Shown here in pieces: positions 36,681 through 45,929 of a DNA stretch of 64,000 bases. Numbering within the stretch: the stretch's first letter is position 1; each line of letters begins with the position of its first letter. The position numbers and the translations under genes are program-made. Under the pieces are notes generated by a model. The model had not been told where the DNA came from. It did no database searches and worked only from the letters and a program-made list of their open reading frames with translations. Origin of the DNA: GCA-003244245 sp050700355 (GTDB lineage Bacteria > Actinomycetota > Actinomycetes > Mycobacteriales > Pseudonocardiaceae); assembly GCA_050700355.1 (NCBI GenBank), contig JBOHHE010000057.1, forward strand, positions 38,211 through 102,210, read 5' to 3'.

Positions 36681-38378
36681 TCAGCAGTTGGGTCGGCAGG
36701 CCCTACGTCCGATCGCTTCGAGCACGACCTCACGGATCTGCCGCGGATCCTGCGCTCGATACATCTCGCCGCCGGTAGCAGCACTCATCGCCGTGAGGGC
36801 GTCGGTATCCGCGTCGGCCCCGTACGCAATCGTGAGCAGGAGCACGGGACGCGCCGGATCATGTTCCGCTCGCAGTGTCGCGAGCAGCATTTCCAGCGTG
36901 ATCCCGTCAGGGTCATCATCCTTGCCATCTGTCAACAGCACGACCGAATTGACGCTGTCCGCACGCCAGCTTTCGCGCAATGATCGAACAGCAGCCAGCG
37001 CCGTGTCGTATAAGGCCGTTTCGCCGTTGGGTACCGCCTGGATCGACCCTAGGGCCTGCGCCAGCCGCTCCCTCCCGGTGGTGCCATCGGGGTTCTTGCC
37101 GAGCCGGATCACGGGCACCAGCTCCCGGTAGTCAACGCCGGGCGCCAGGTTCGTCGAGAAGGTCCACAGCCCGGCCTCGGTGTCGTCGGGGTAGAGCGCC
37201 AGGCCGTTCACCGCTACCTGAAGCGCCACGTCGAGTTTGCTGACCCCGCCGCCCCCAGGGGCCAGCGCCGCCATGGATCCCGAGACGTCGAGGACCGTGA
37301 GCAGACGCGACCCACTTTGAATCGACGTGAGGGCACGGATCGCCGTGTCGATACTCCCGGTGTCGGGCACCGCACCGACGTCGGTGCGAGCCGGATCGAT
37401 ACCGTCCACCGCGCTCAGCTGTGGACCCGCCGCCCCGCGTACGTCACGGAATCCCGCAGCCTGCAGCCGCTGTTGCCCGATGTCACCAGTGAGCTGGTCG
37501 AGCAGCCGCTGCGCGCGGACCCGCTGAGCGTGCTCGGAGGAGAGCACGATGTACGGGTAGTCCAGGGTGTAGCCCTCCTCGGGCAGGTAGACCACGCTGG
37601 CTCGACTGCGCGGACGTTGCGCGTTACGCAACCACACCTGCTGCTCCGTCGTCGGAACGACGCGAGCCGTGCCCTGGCGCAGAGAGGCCAGCAGCTGGTC
37701 AGACCGTTGACTGGTCCGCTCGGCGGCGCGTATCACGCCCGTGAGGATTGCTCTCGCGTCGGGCCGATCGGCGAGAGCCGACTGCAATCCGAGTACCAAT
37801 CCCACCGTCGGCGCGGAGCGGTTGGGGTCGGCGAGGGCGAACTGGACCGGGCCGGCGGCGACGTCTGGGGCGGGCAGCAGAGTCTGGACATCCGGCTGAC
37901 CGAGCTGCCCGGCCACATCCTCGGGCAATGCCACCACGATCGGCGAGCGGGCGACGGAGACATTGTTCTGTGGCAGTCCTCGGCCGATCGGAGAGCTCCG
38001 ATTCACCCATACGGAGGAATCGGCGATCCAGACATCAGGGCGATCACCCTGCTCGGCCGCAATCGCGTCCGCGACCTCCGCGGGGTCAATGGCTGTTACG
38101 ACGGGCGGTGCACAGGCACTCGTTTGATTTCCGGGAAACGTCGTGGCCACCAGATCGGCGACGACACCAGCGATCTCCGGCGCCGCGGAGACGTTCAACG
38201 GGCGGGTGGCCCCGTCACAGGGCACGTTCTCCTCAGCGCCTGTCGAGGACCACACGATGCCGCCGAGCACTATTCCTGCTGCGGCGCAGGCCACCACCGC
38301 CGTCCGCAGTCGGCCGCGCGGGCCGCGACGCCGAGGACTCTCGTATTCCTGCGCCAGGGAACTGTTTCGATCCGTCAT
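36681..38378 (-). CDS. Membrane-anchored solute-binding / von Willebrand factor A protein
   Basis: A 565-residue protein with one N-terminal transmembrane segment (about residues 25-46), a molybdate/phosphate-type extracellular solute-binding region (VSAAPEIAGVVADLVATTF, RPDVWIADSSVWVN, FALADPNRSAPTVGLVLGL), then a C-terminal VWA domain with MIDAS motif LLTVLDVSGSMAALAP (about residues 360-370) and VVLLTDGKDDDPDG. The SBP_bac_11 plus VWA combination is common in actinobacteria and may act in cell-envelope assembly. It overlaps the upstream MMPL gene by 4 bp, so the two are coupled. Confidence 0.82.
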   Translation of the reverse strand: MTDRNSSLAQEYESPRRRGPRGRLRTAVVACAAAGIVLGGIVWSSTGAEENVPCDGATRPLNVSAAPEIAGVVADLVATTFPGNQTSACAPPVVTAIDPAEVADAIAAEQGDRPDVWIADSSVWVNRSSPIGRGLPQNNVSVARSPIVVALPEDVAGQLGQPDVQTLLPAPDVAAGPVQFALADPNRSAPTVGLVLGLQSALADRPDARAILTGVIRAAERTSQRSDQLLASLRQGTARVVPTTEQQVWLRNAQRPRSRASVVYLPEEGYTLDYPYIVLSSEHAQRVRAQRLLDQLTGDIGQQRLQAAGFRDVRGAAGPQLSAVDGIDPARTDVGAVPDTGSIDTAIRALTSIQSGSRLLTVLDVSGSMAALAPGGGGVSKLDVALQVAVNGLALYPDDTEAGLWTFSTNLAPGVDYRELVPVIRLGKNPDGTTGRERLAQALGSIQAVPNGETALYDTALAAVRSLRESWRADSVNSVVLLTDGKDDDPDGITLEMLLATLRAEHDPARPVLLLTIAYGADADTDALTAMSAATGGEMYRAQDPRQIREVVLEAIGRRACRPNC

Positions 38379-41287
38379 CGCGAAATCTCCCCTCGTACCG
38401 AGGTCCGGGTGAGGAAGCGGACCGCCTCGTGGTCCAGGGCCTGTGTCAGGTACCGGATGACAGTATTGATGTGGCTGCGCAGCTCATCGTCGGACATGAT
38501 ACGGGCAGCAGACACGACGACGCTGAAGACGCCGAACCAGATCCACCGCTTGTAATCCCGCCAACACTGCTCAAGCGGATATCCGGTGATTCCCCCCTCG
38601 ACTAAATGGGCGTGGTAAGCACCCACCAAGTCCCACTCAGTAGCCCGTCGCACCTCGGTGGGCAGCCGGCCGACGAGGTACGCCACGTCGATCAGCGGCG
38701 GGGCATGCATGACCAGCTGCCCGTTCACGGGGACTGCCTCGCGTCGACTCTCCACACCGGTGGTGAACGGCAGATCGAGGTGTAAGTCGGCATGGAGCAG
38801 GGCGCGATGGCCATGGTTGGCGCACACCCATCCCGCGAAGTCGCTCCGGTCCAGTGCGGTACCGATGGCGAACAACTCGGGTTCCAGTACAGTCTCCGGG
38901 CGGGACGTCAAGGAACGCCATGCATCGTGGTACAGCTTCTGCCACGTCCCGGCAGTCACCGGGTCGAGATGGTTCAGCCATGCCAGCCGGGCCAGCGCGG
39001 GGTCATCCCAGGTCGTGGCATGCAGCCGGGCCAGCTCGCGCACAGCCGGCAAGGCGTCCTCGGGCAATGGTGTCGGAACCGGCCCGCGCAGCTGTCCGAA
39101 AGCGGGTGCGTCACGGATGCCGAAGCGCCGGACGAAGCCGGCCAGTGCAGACGGCAGCCACCAGCTCGCCGGTCCCAGCAGTCCCATCGTCGCAGGCAGA
39201 AGGATCGCCCGGATCACAGTCGCGTCGATCAGAATGGTGAATACCAAGCCGAGACCGATCATTTTGACAAAGCTGATGCCCGATAACGAGAATGCGCCGA
39301 CAACGACGACGAGCAGGAGCGCAGCACTGGTGATGATAGGAGCGGTATGCTCCATCCCGGTAGCAACAGCCAGCGTGTTGTCGTGGGTACGATCCCACTC
39401 TTCCCGGACGCGGGAGATGAGGAACACCGCATAGTCCGTCGACAGACCGAACGCGATGGCGAACATGAGGATCGGTTGGGTGGCCTCCACCGTGCCGGTC
39501 GGCGTGAAACCGAGCAGGCCGGACAGATGTCCGTCCTGGAATACCCAGACGATCGCACCGAATGACGCCGACATCGACAAGACGCTCAGCACCACCGCGG
39601 CCAGCGGCAGCGCGACCGACCCGAAAGCAAGAAACAGGACGAGAAGTGTCATGGCGAACATCGTCGCCACCATGAAGGGCAAGATCTTCCGCAGATTGTC
39701 GATCAGGTCCACCAACTCGGCGACACTGCCGCCGACCAACGCCTGGCCACCTGTCGGCGGCGTAGTGGCGCGGATGTCGGCCACCAGGCGACGCGACTGG
39801 GCCGGCTCCTCTTCACCGTAGGGGTGCCGCACGCTCACTCGCGCCGTGGCCCCTGCCTCGGCCGTGACCATGGCGGACGTGACCCCGGGCAGGCCCCGCA
39901 GCCTCTCGATGTACTCGCCCAATGCCACAGTTGCGGCAGGGCTGGGAGCGCCTGATAGGAAGGTGACGAGCACATTGATCGGATCCGGCTCACCACCCGG
40001 GAAGTCCGCAGTGAGCTGTTCGGCGACCTGGCGACTCTCGGTTTCCTGGGGCAGTGCCCGGTAGTCGATCTGACCGAATTGCACCCTCAGGAAGGGGAGG
40101 CCGAGCAGGAGCAGCAGCGGCACCATCACAAGTAGCACCGCAATCGGCCGCCGCATCACCGCCTTCGCGAACCGGAACCATGAGCCGGGGAGCTCCCGAC
40201 TCCCCCGTACCCAGCCGGGCAGCACGGCGAGCGCGTCGATGCGAGGACCCAGCACGGCCAGGACGGCGGGCAGGATGGTCAACGCTGCCAGCACCGCGAG
40301 GGCCGTGATCGCGATTCCCGCCAGGCCGATCGAACGGAAGTAGACCTGCGGGAACAGCAGCAGGGTGGCGAGCGTGGTTGCGACGATGACTCCGGAGACG
40401 AGCACCGTGCGCCCGGTGGTCGCCAAGGTCTGGGCGATCGCGGCCGCAACCGTATCCTGCCGGCGCAGCTCCTGCCGGAACCGTGTGATCATGAGCAGCG
40501 CATAGTCCACCGCGAGCCCGAGCCCGAGCATGATGACGACGTTGACGGAGAACACCGACACGTCGGTCGCCTGGGTCAAACCCCGGAGCAAGGCGAATGC
40601 GCCGACAATGACCACGGCCCCGATTACCAGCGGCACAGTCGCGGCGACGACGCCGCCGAGTAACAGAATCAGCAGCGCGAGCAGTATGGGCAGGGACAGG
40701 AGCTCGGCCTTCTGGATGTCGCTTCTGACCTGACTTTTGATGTCATAGTCAATGGCCAGATCCCCGCCCACTTCGATGTCGAATCCCGTCGGCGGGCTGG
40801 AAAGCTCATCCCTTATCCGTTCGAACACGTCCTTCCGAGCGGACTCGTCCGCGCCGACGAGGCGCAGTGGCACGGCAATGCTGTGCCCGTCGGTGGAAAC
40901 CAGCCGAGGAGAGCCAGTCGACCACGGCGTCTGGACATCGAGAACGTCCGAGGGCGCCAGCTGGGCCAGATCGTCCTCGACGGAGCCGCGGTACTCGGGA
41001 TCGTCGGCCGTGAGGTCATTGCTCCGGTAGAGCAGGACCACATCCGGCTCTTCGCGCAGAAGATCCCTGTCTTCGACCTGATCGGCCTGGGCGGATTCAC
41101 TGCCCGGATCGGAGAAACCGGCACCGGCCAGATCTCCGAACACACCGGAACCCCACCCGGCCGCCAGGACAAAGATCGCCAGTCCAGCGCCGAGAACCGA
41201 CCATCTCAGCCGGCAGACGACATAGCCCCACGCGCTCAACATCTGCGATGTTCCCCCTCTCCCGCTGCCGCCCAGCGGCCGGTACAC
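38375..41287 (-). CDS. MMPL/RND transporter fused to degenerate phosphotransferase-like domain
   Basis: A 970-residue protein. Residues 1 to ~720 form an MMPL transporter with two six-helix blocks (AVDYALLMITRFRQELRRQ, and AFGLSTDYAVFLISRVREEWDRT). Residues ~735-970 resemble the C-terminal lobe of aminoglycoside-phosphotransferase-like kinases: AVRELARLHATTWDDP, ALLHADLHLDL in the place of the catalytic HGDxxxxN loop, LIDVAYLVGRLPTEVRR, and CWRDYKRWIWFGVFSVVVSA. The metal Asn and DxD/W are not recognisable, so the domain is probably inactive. The fusion of a kinase lobe to an MMPL is not a standard architecture. It is coupled by 4 bp to the VWA gene and divergent from the phosphonate operon. 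Confidence 0.82.
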   Translation of the reverse strand: MYRPLGGSGRGGTSQMLSAWGYVVCRLRWSVLGAGLAIFVLAAGWGSGVFGDLAGAGFSDPGSESAQADQVEDRDLLREEPDVVLLYRSNDLTADDPEYRGSVEDDLAQLAPSDVLDVQTPWSTGSPRLVSTDGHSIAVPLRLVGADESARKDVFERIRDELSSPPTGFDIEVGGDLAIDYDIKSQVRSDIQKAELLSLPILLALLILLLGGVVAATVPLVIGAVVIVGAFALLRGLTQATDVSVFSVNVVIMLGLGLAVDYALLMITRFRQELRRQDTVAAAIAQTLATTGRTVLVSGVIVATTLATLLLFPQVYFRSIGLAGIAITALAVLAALTILPAVLAVLGPRIDALAVLPGWVRGSRELPGSWFRFAKAVMRRPIAVLLVMVPLLLLLGLPFLRVQFGQIDYRALPQETESRQVAEQLTADFPGGEPDPINVLVTFLSGAPSPAATVALGEYIERLRGLPGVTSAMVTAEAGATARVSVRHPYGEEEPAQSRRLVADIRATTPPTGGQALVGGSVAELVDLIDNLRKILPFMVATMFAMTLLVLFLAFGSVALPLAAVVLSVLSMSASFGAIVWVFQDGHLSGLLGFTPTGTVEATQPILMFAIAFGLSTDYAVFLISRVREEWDRTHDNTLAVATGMEHTAPIITSAALLLVVVVGAFSLSGISFVKMIGLGLVFTILIDATVIRAILLPATMGLLGPASWWLPSALAGFVRRFGIRDAPAFGQLRGPVPTPLPEDALPAVRELARLHATTWDDPALARLAWLNHLDPVTAGTWQKLYHDAWRSLTSRPETVLEPELFAIGTALDRSDFAGWVCANHGHRALLHADLHLDLPFTTGVESRREAVPVNGQLVMHAPPLIDVAYLVGRLPTEVRRATEWDLVGAYHAHLVEGGITGYPLEQCWRDYKRWIWFGVFSVVVSAARIMSDDELRSHINTVIRYLTQALDHEAVRFLTRTSVRGEISR

Positions 41288-41422
41288 GAAGCGGCGTCCA
41301 CTTCTACTGAGGAGGCAATGCGCGGTGCAGATACATCATCTTGCCGACCCGCTCGGCGGGCGTGTAGCATAGTGATCAAGTCTTTCGAATCGTGGCCGAT
41401 CCCGTGATTCCATGTGACCACC

Positions 41423-41450
41423 GACGGTGCACATATGACGGTGCACATAT
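41423..41450. promoter_or_regulatory. Exact tandem 14-bp repeat upstream of phosphonate operon (putative operator)
   Basis: GACGGTGCACATAT occurs twice without a gap at 41423-41436 and 41437-41450, 80 bp before the exporter start. Each unit includes the palindrome GTGCAC. The 242-bp region 41288-41529 separates the divergent MMPL fusion gene from the phosphonate operon and holds no other gene. A direct repeat with a 14-bp period in this place is a good candidate for a regulator-binding site. Confidence 0.45.
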
Positions 41451-41529
41451 TTGGTCGCCAAACCGGGTCCGGAGCGGGCATCATCCAGGAACGGATGACG
41501 TACCTGCGTGAAGTCTGAGGGGGATTTGA

Positions 41530-42966
41530 ATGGCCGCCGCCCACGGCTATCTTCCTACTCTGACCTCCACCAGCAGGGTTCCGCCGTGGACCTTCCTGCT
41601 CACTGCGGTAGCCGCGTTCATGGTGGCGTTGGACAACCTGGTGGTGGTCACCGCGCTGCCGGCAATCGGGAAAAGTCTCGACTCCGGCATCGAAGGCCTG
41701 CAATGGACTGTCGGCGCCTACACGCTGACCTACGCGGTCTTCCAGCTGTCCGGAGCCGCCCTCGGTGATCGCTTCGGACGCCGAAGGGTCTTCGTCGTCG
41801 GCCTGCTGCTGTTCACCGTCGCGTCCGCGATCGCGGCGTTCGCCCCGAACATTCACGCCCTGGTCGGGGCACGAGCCGGCCAGGGTCTCGGTGCGGCGCT
41901 GGTTTCCCCGCTGGCCCTGACAATCCTGGCCGGCGCCACCCCACGGACCAGAAGGGCCGCCGTGCTCGGCAGATGGACCGCCATCAGCGGAATCGCCATC
42001 GCCATCGGCCCGGTGGTGGGCGGCGCAATCGTTTCGGGTGCACGTTGGCAGTGGATCTTCTTGATCAATGTTCCGATCGGTGCCCTGCTGATCCCAGCCG
42101 CGTGGCTGAAGCTGAGCGAATCTCGCGGCCCGCACGGCAAGCTGGACGTTCCGGCAGCGCTACTGGCCAGCGGTGGTCTGCTTGCGCTGGTTTTCGGATT
42201 GATCAACGGCAATGATCACGGCTGGACCAGCTACCCGGTGCTGGGAGCGTTGGGGTGCGCAGTGGTGCTGCTCACCGCATTCGTGACCTGGGAGTCGCAT
42301 ACCCGCTTCCCGATGCTGCCCATGGTCCTGTTCCGCGCCAGGGGCTTCGCCGCGTCGGTGTCGATCTACCTGATGATGGCGTTCGGCCTGTTCGGCTCGA
42401 TCTTCCTACTGACGCAGTTTCTGCAGCTGGAGCTGCACTACTCGGCGCTGGCGACGGGCTTGGCGATATTGCCGGCCGCGGCGATGCCGGCCGTGGTCGC
42501 GCCGCTGATCGGCCCGCTTGACCGGCGTATCGGTGGGCGCGCAACAGTGGTGATCGCTCTCGCGCTGCAGGCGGCCGCGCTCGGCTGGCTCAGTGTGGTC
42601 TCCCGTTCCGGAGTGGACTATCTGGGGCTGCTGCCTGCCCTGATGCTGATCGGAATCGCCGCTGGCCTGTTCTTCGGCCAGGTGTCGCGGCTCATCCTCG
42701 CCTTCGTACCCCCGGGGTACGAAGGCATGGCCTCCGGTACGGGAACAACATTCCGCCAGCTCGGCACGACACTCGGAGTCGCGGTTCTCGGCGCCGTGTT
42801 CGCGGCGACGGGCGGCTACGCCGATGTCACGGATTTCAGCGCCGGCCTGGACATCGCGCTCAAGGTGGGTGCCGCGGTTTCCGCGGTGGCCGTGGCGATC
42901 GCACTGCTCGTGCCGCCGCTCGCGGACCGGGTGCGACCGGCCGCCCGAGCGGGAAGGGCAGCCTGA
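41530..42966 (+). CDS. DHA2-family MFS drug/metabolite exporter
   Basis: A 478-residue major facilitator with 14 predicted transmembrane helices. Signature loops: VVVTALPAIGKSL, LGDRFGRRRVF (motif A), ARAGQGLGAALVSPLAL, and the antiporter motif C region IAIAIGPVVGGAIVSG. This class exports drugs and secondary metabolites. It is the first gene of the phosphonate operon; GAGGGGG lies 10 bp before ATG 41530 and its stop overlaps the next start (TGATG), so it is the probable self-resistance or export pump. Confidence 0.92.
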   Translation: MAAAHGYLPTLTSTSRVPPWTFLLTAVAAFMVALDNLVVVTALPAIGKSLDSGIEGLQWTVGAYTLTYAVFQLSGAALGDRFGRRRVFVVGLLLFTVASAIAAFAPNIHALVGARAGQGLGAALVSPLALTILAGATPRTRRAAVLGRWTAISGIAIAIGPVVGGAIVSGARWQWIFLINVPIGALLIPAAWLKLSESRGPHGKLDVPAALLASGGLLALVFGLINGNDHGWTSYPVLGALGCAVVLLTAFVTWESHTRFPMLPMVLFRARGFAASVSIYLMMAFGLFGSIFLLTQFLQLELHYSALATGLAILPAAAMPAVVAPLIGPLDRRIGGRATVVIALALQAAALGWLSVVSRSGVDYLGLLPALMLIGIAAGLFFGQVSRLILAFVPPGYEGMASGTGTTFRQLGTTLGVAVLGAVFAATGGYADVTDFSAGLDIALKVGAAVSAVAVAIALLVPPLADRVRPAARAGRAA

Positions 42967-43535
42967 TGAGCGGCAACCGGCTCGACGTCGCGGTCGTGCA
43001 CGGCCGGTTTCAGCCATTACACGTGGGGCACCTGGAGTACCTGCTGGCGGGCAAGAGCCGCTGCCGAACCCTGATAGTGGGTATCACCAATCCTGATCCC
43101 ACCCAGGTAGCGGTGGAGACCACCGCCCCGCATCGAGCCGAGGAGTCAGCCAATCCGTTCACCTTCTACGAGCGCCACCTGATGGTCGACGGCGCGCTCG
43201 GGGAGAACGGGGTGGCGCCCGAGGAGTTCCGGATCGTGCCGTTTCCACACAGCTTTCCGGAGCGACTGAAGTATTACGTGCCCGACGATGCGGCGTTCCT
43301 GATGACAATCTACGACGCCTGGGGTGAGGAGAAGCTCCGGCGCTTCACCGAGCTCGGCCGCCACTGCGAGGTGCTGTGGCGCAGCACCAGCGCGGTGACC
43401 AGTGGGACCGCGATCCGGCAACGAATCCGGCACGGGCAGCCGTGGGAACACCTCGTTCCCAGCGCGACGGCCGAGGTCATCCGGCGGGTTCCAGCAGACC
43501 GGCTTGGCGTGCAACCGGGAGTGAAACGTGGCTGA
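42966..43535 (+). CDS. phpF: Nucleotidyltransferase, PhpF-like (NMN adenylyltransferase family)
   Basis: A 189-residue protein of the NMNAT/HxGH nucleotidyltransferase fold: VVHGRFQPLHVGHLEYLLAGK (HxGH active site), NPFTFYERHLMVDGAL, PERLKYYVP and RSTSAVTSGTAIRQRI (the ISGTxIR loop). In phosphinothricin biosynthesis PhpF, from this family, makes CMP-5'-phosphonoformate. The position in a phosphonate operon argues strongly for nucleotide activation of a phosphonate here rather than NAD synthesis. It overlaps the next start by 8 bp. The actual nucleotide donor cannot be read from sequence. Confidence 0.82.
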   Translation: MSGNRLDVAVVHGRFQPLHVGHLEYLLAGKSRCRTLIVGITNPDPTQVAVETTAPHRAEESANPFTFYERHLMVDGALGENGVAPEEFRIVPFPHSFPERLKYYVPDDAAFLMTIYDAWGEEKLRRFTELGRHCEVLWRSTSAVTSGTAIRQRIRHGQPWEHLVPSATAEVIRRVPADRLGVQPGVKRG

Positions 43536-44805
43536 TAAGATCATTCTGCTTGCCTTGTGCGGCGCCGCCGACCGTCCGGCGGACGGGCCTACCCCGCTCG
43601 ATCAGGCCCGGTTGCCCCATTTGGACGCGCTCTCGGTGAGAGGTGCGCTCGGCACCCTCACCGTGATCGACAGCGACATCCCCCCGGAATCGGACTCCGG
43701 AGCGCTGGCCCTACTCGGTTACGAACCGATCGAGCACTACACCGGCCGAGGGCCGCTCGAGGGGTTCGGCAACGGGTTTCTCCGTCCCCGTGCCGACGTT
43801 TCGACCGTGTGCTTCCGGCTGAACATGGCCAGCTACGACGCCGGGACGCAACGCTTCGACCGCCGGACCGCCCGCGACCTGTCCGATGTCGAACTACAGG
43901 GGCTGCTCGATGAGGTACGCACCGGCGTCTCGCTCGCCGACCACGACGCCGGCTTCGAGGTCATGGGTTTCGGGCGGCACCGCGGGGTGCTCGCCCTGCA
44001 CAGCGCCACCCGAAAGCTGAGTGGAAACGTGACCAACACCGACCCGGAGTACGACCGGGTCGGTGCCTTCGGCGTGCCGAGGCGACACCATGGCGATGGC
44101 CCGGTCCGCTGCTGCCCGCTCGACTTCTCGACGGCCAGCCGCGACACCGCGAACCTGGTCGAGATCTTCCTCGCGCGCAGCGCGTCAGTGCTGGCCGCGA
44201 GTGAGATCAACCGCACCCGGCTGGCCAACGGCAAGCTGGCGGCGAACCAGATCATCGTTCGGGACGGCGGCGACCGACTTCCCGAACTGCGGCCGTTTCG
44301 CGAGCTGCACGGCCGCACGCTGACGTTGTACGGCCAGGTACCTGCCGAACGTGGCCTCGCCCGGTTGATGGATGCCGCCTGGGTGGACTGTCGGCGCGCC
44401 GCGGAGATGAATGAGACCACCTACTATGCCGACCTGGCCGAAGCCGTGGCCAAGGACTCCGCAGACGTCGTCTACGTTCACGTCAAGGGAGCAGACGAAG
44501 CCGCGCACGATCGGGATTTCGACGGCAAGGTCACCGCACTCGAGCGGGTCGACCAGCTGCTCATCGCCGAACTGCTGCCCCGGATGCGCCCGGTCGACAC
44601 GTTGCTCGTGACCGGTGACCACGCCACTCCGTGGCGGGCAGGCATCCACACCGCAGATCCGGTTCCGGTCCTTGCCGTCGGTGGCGGTGTCGAGCCGGAC
44701 GGATGCACCTCGTTCACCGAGACCGCGGCGCGCGCCGGCTCGCTCGGTCACCGCCGGGCCTGCGAGCTGTTGTCCACGGTGACCGCGTACCGAGCCGGAC
44801 GGTAA
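43528..44805 (+). CDS. phpH: Cofactor-independent phosphoglycerate mutase (archaeal type), PhpH-like
   Basis: A 425-residue alkaline-phosphatase-superfamily enzyme from GTG 43528. It has PPESDSGALALLGYEPIEHYTGRGPLE (catalytic Ser region), LSGNVTNTDPEYDR, VHVKGADEAAHDRDFDGKVT and TGDHATPWRAGIHTADPVP (metal-binding His/Asp). In the phosphinothricin cluster a homologue, PhpH, is proposed to act on the phosphonoformate branch together with the enolase homologue PhpG. No PhpG gene is visible in the window, so the reaction here is open. It lies 2 bp before ppd. Confidence 0.85.
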   Translation: MADKIILLALCGAADRPADGPTPLDQARLPHLDALSVRGALGTLTVIDSDIPPESDSGALALLGYEPIEHYTGRGPLEGFGNGFLRPRADVSTVCFRLNMASYDAGTQRFDRRTARDLSDVELQGLLDEVRTGVSLADHDAGFEVMGFGRHRGVLALHSATRKLSGNVTNTDPEYDRVGAFGVPRRHHGDGPVRCCPLDFSTASRDTANLVEIFLARSASVLAASEINRTRLANGKLAANQIIVRDGGDRLPELRPFRELHGRTLTLYGQVPAERGLARLMDAAWVDCRRAAEMNETTYYADLAEAVAKDSADVVYVHVKGADEAAHDRDFDGKVTALERVDQLLIAELLPRMRPVDTLLVTGDHATPWRAGIHTADPVPVLAVGGGVEPDGCTSFTETAARAGSLGHRRACELLSTVTAYRAGR

Positions 44806-44807
44806 CC

Positions 44808-45929
44808 ATGATTGAGTCGGTAGGTTTCTGCTCAACGCTGAAGGATCGCGGTTTCCGGCTGTTCGCAGCTGTTCCGTGCTCGTTCTTCAAAGGCGTCGTG
44901 AACGTCCTGCTCGACGATCCGGACGTCTACTATGTACCTGCCGCCAACGAGGGCGCCGCGCTGGCGGTCGCGGCGGGAGGAGCGCTGGCAGGCACCCGGT
45001 CGGTGGTGCTGTTACAGAACTCCGGGCTCGGCAATCTGATCAACCCGCTGGCTTCCCTTTCGATCCCGTTCGCGCTGCCGTGCCTGCTGATCGTCAGCTG
45101 GCGGGGATGCCCGGACCTGCCCGCCGACGAACCGCAGCACGCGGTCATGGGGGCCAGCACTCCGGCGCTGTTCCACGAGTTGGGGGTCAGCCACTGGACG
45201 CTGCCCGACGACCCCGACGAGCTCCCGTCCATCATGGACGCTGCAGATCGGGAGATGGACAAGACCGGTCGACCGGTCGCGCTGCTGCTGCGCAAGGGTG
45301 TGCTCTCCGATGGGCCGGGCCGGTACCCCGCTGCCACGAGCTACCCGCTGCGCCGGGGTGCGGTGCTGCGCCAGGTACTCGACCGGCTCACCGATGATGA
45401 CGCGATCATCTCCACCACCGGGATCACCTCGCGGGAGCTGTTCGCCATCCGGGATCGCCCGGCCAACTTCTACATGCAGGGCTCCATGGGCCATGCCATC
45501 GCGATCGCGCTCGGTTGCGCGATCTCCCAGCCGGACCGGCGGTTCGTGGTGTTCGACGGGGATGGGGCGGCGCTGATGCATCTCGGCACACAGTCCACCG
45601 TGGGGGCCTGCGCACCACCGAATCTGGTGCACATCGTGGTGGACAACGAATCCTACGATTCCACCGGCGACCAGGACACCACGGCCGATCACACCGACCT
45701 CGCCGGCGTCGCCAGGGCCTGTGGCTACCGGCAGGTCCACCGCTGCACCGACCGGGCATCCCTGCACACGGCCACCACAGCCGCGTTGAGCGGGCCAGGA
45801 CCCACGTTTCTCCATGTGAAGGTCGCGCGCGAGCACGCAACGGCGCCACCGAGAGTGACTTCGGCGCGCTCGCCGACCGAGGTCGCCAGACGATTCACCG
45901 ATCGCATCACCGAGGCGGAGGCGTCATGA
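44808..45929 (+). CDS. ppd: Phosphonopyruvate decarboxylase
   Basis: A 373-residue ThDP enzyme that decarboxylates phosphonopyruvate to phosphonoacetaldehyde, making PEP mutase flux irreversible. Motifs: VPCSFFKGVVNVL (typical Ppd N-terminus), PAANEGAALAVAAGGALAG with the ThDP Glu, LLQNSGLGNLINPL, and the ThDP/Mg motif FDGDGAALMHLGTQSTVG..NLVHIVVDNESYDSTG. Length fits. It overlaps the next gene by 4 bp. Together with pepM downstream this is the defining pair of most phosphonate pathways. Confidence 0.93.
   Translation: MIESVGFCSTLKDRGFRLFAAVPCSFFKGVVNVLLDDPDVYYVPAANEGAALAVAAGGALAGTRSVVLLQNSGLGNLINPLASLSIPFALPCLLIVSWRGCPDLPADEPQHAVMGASTPALFHELGVSHWTLPDDPDELPSIMDAADREMDKTGRPVALLLRKGVLSDGPGRYPAATSYPLRRGAVLRQVLDRLTDDDAIISTTGITSRELFAIRDRPANFYMQGSMGHAIAIALGCAISQPDRRFVVFDGDGAALMHLGTQSTVGACAPPNLVHIVVDNESYDSTGDQDTTADHTDLAGVARACGYRQVHRCTDRASLHTATTAALSGPGPTFLHVKVAREHATAPPRVTSARSPTEVARRFTDRITEAEAS

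Noticed and set aside
45515..45925. N-terminal extension of the dioxygenase gene into ppd
   Set aside because: It is arginine-rich shadow sequence across the ppd gene; ATG 45926 overlaps the ppd stop and gives the correct family start.
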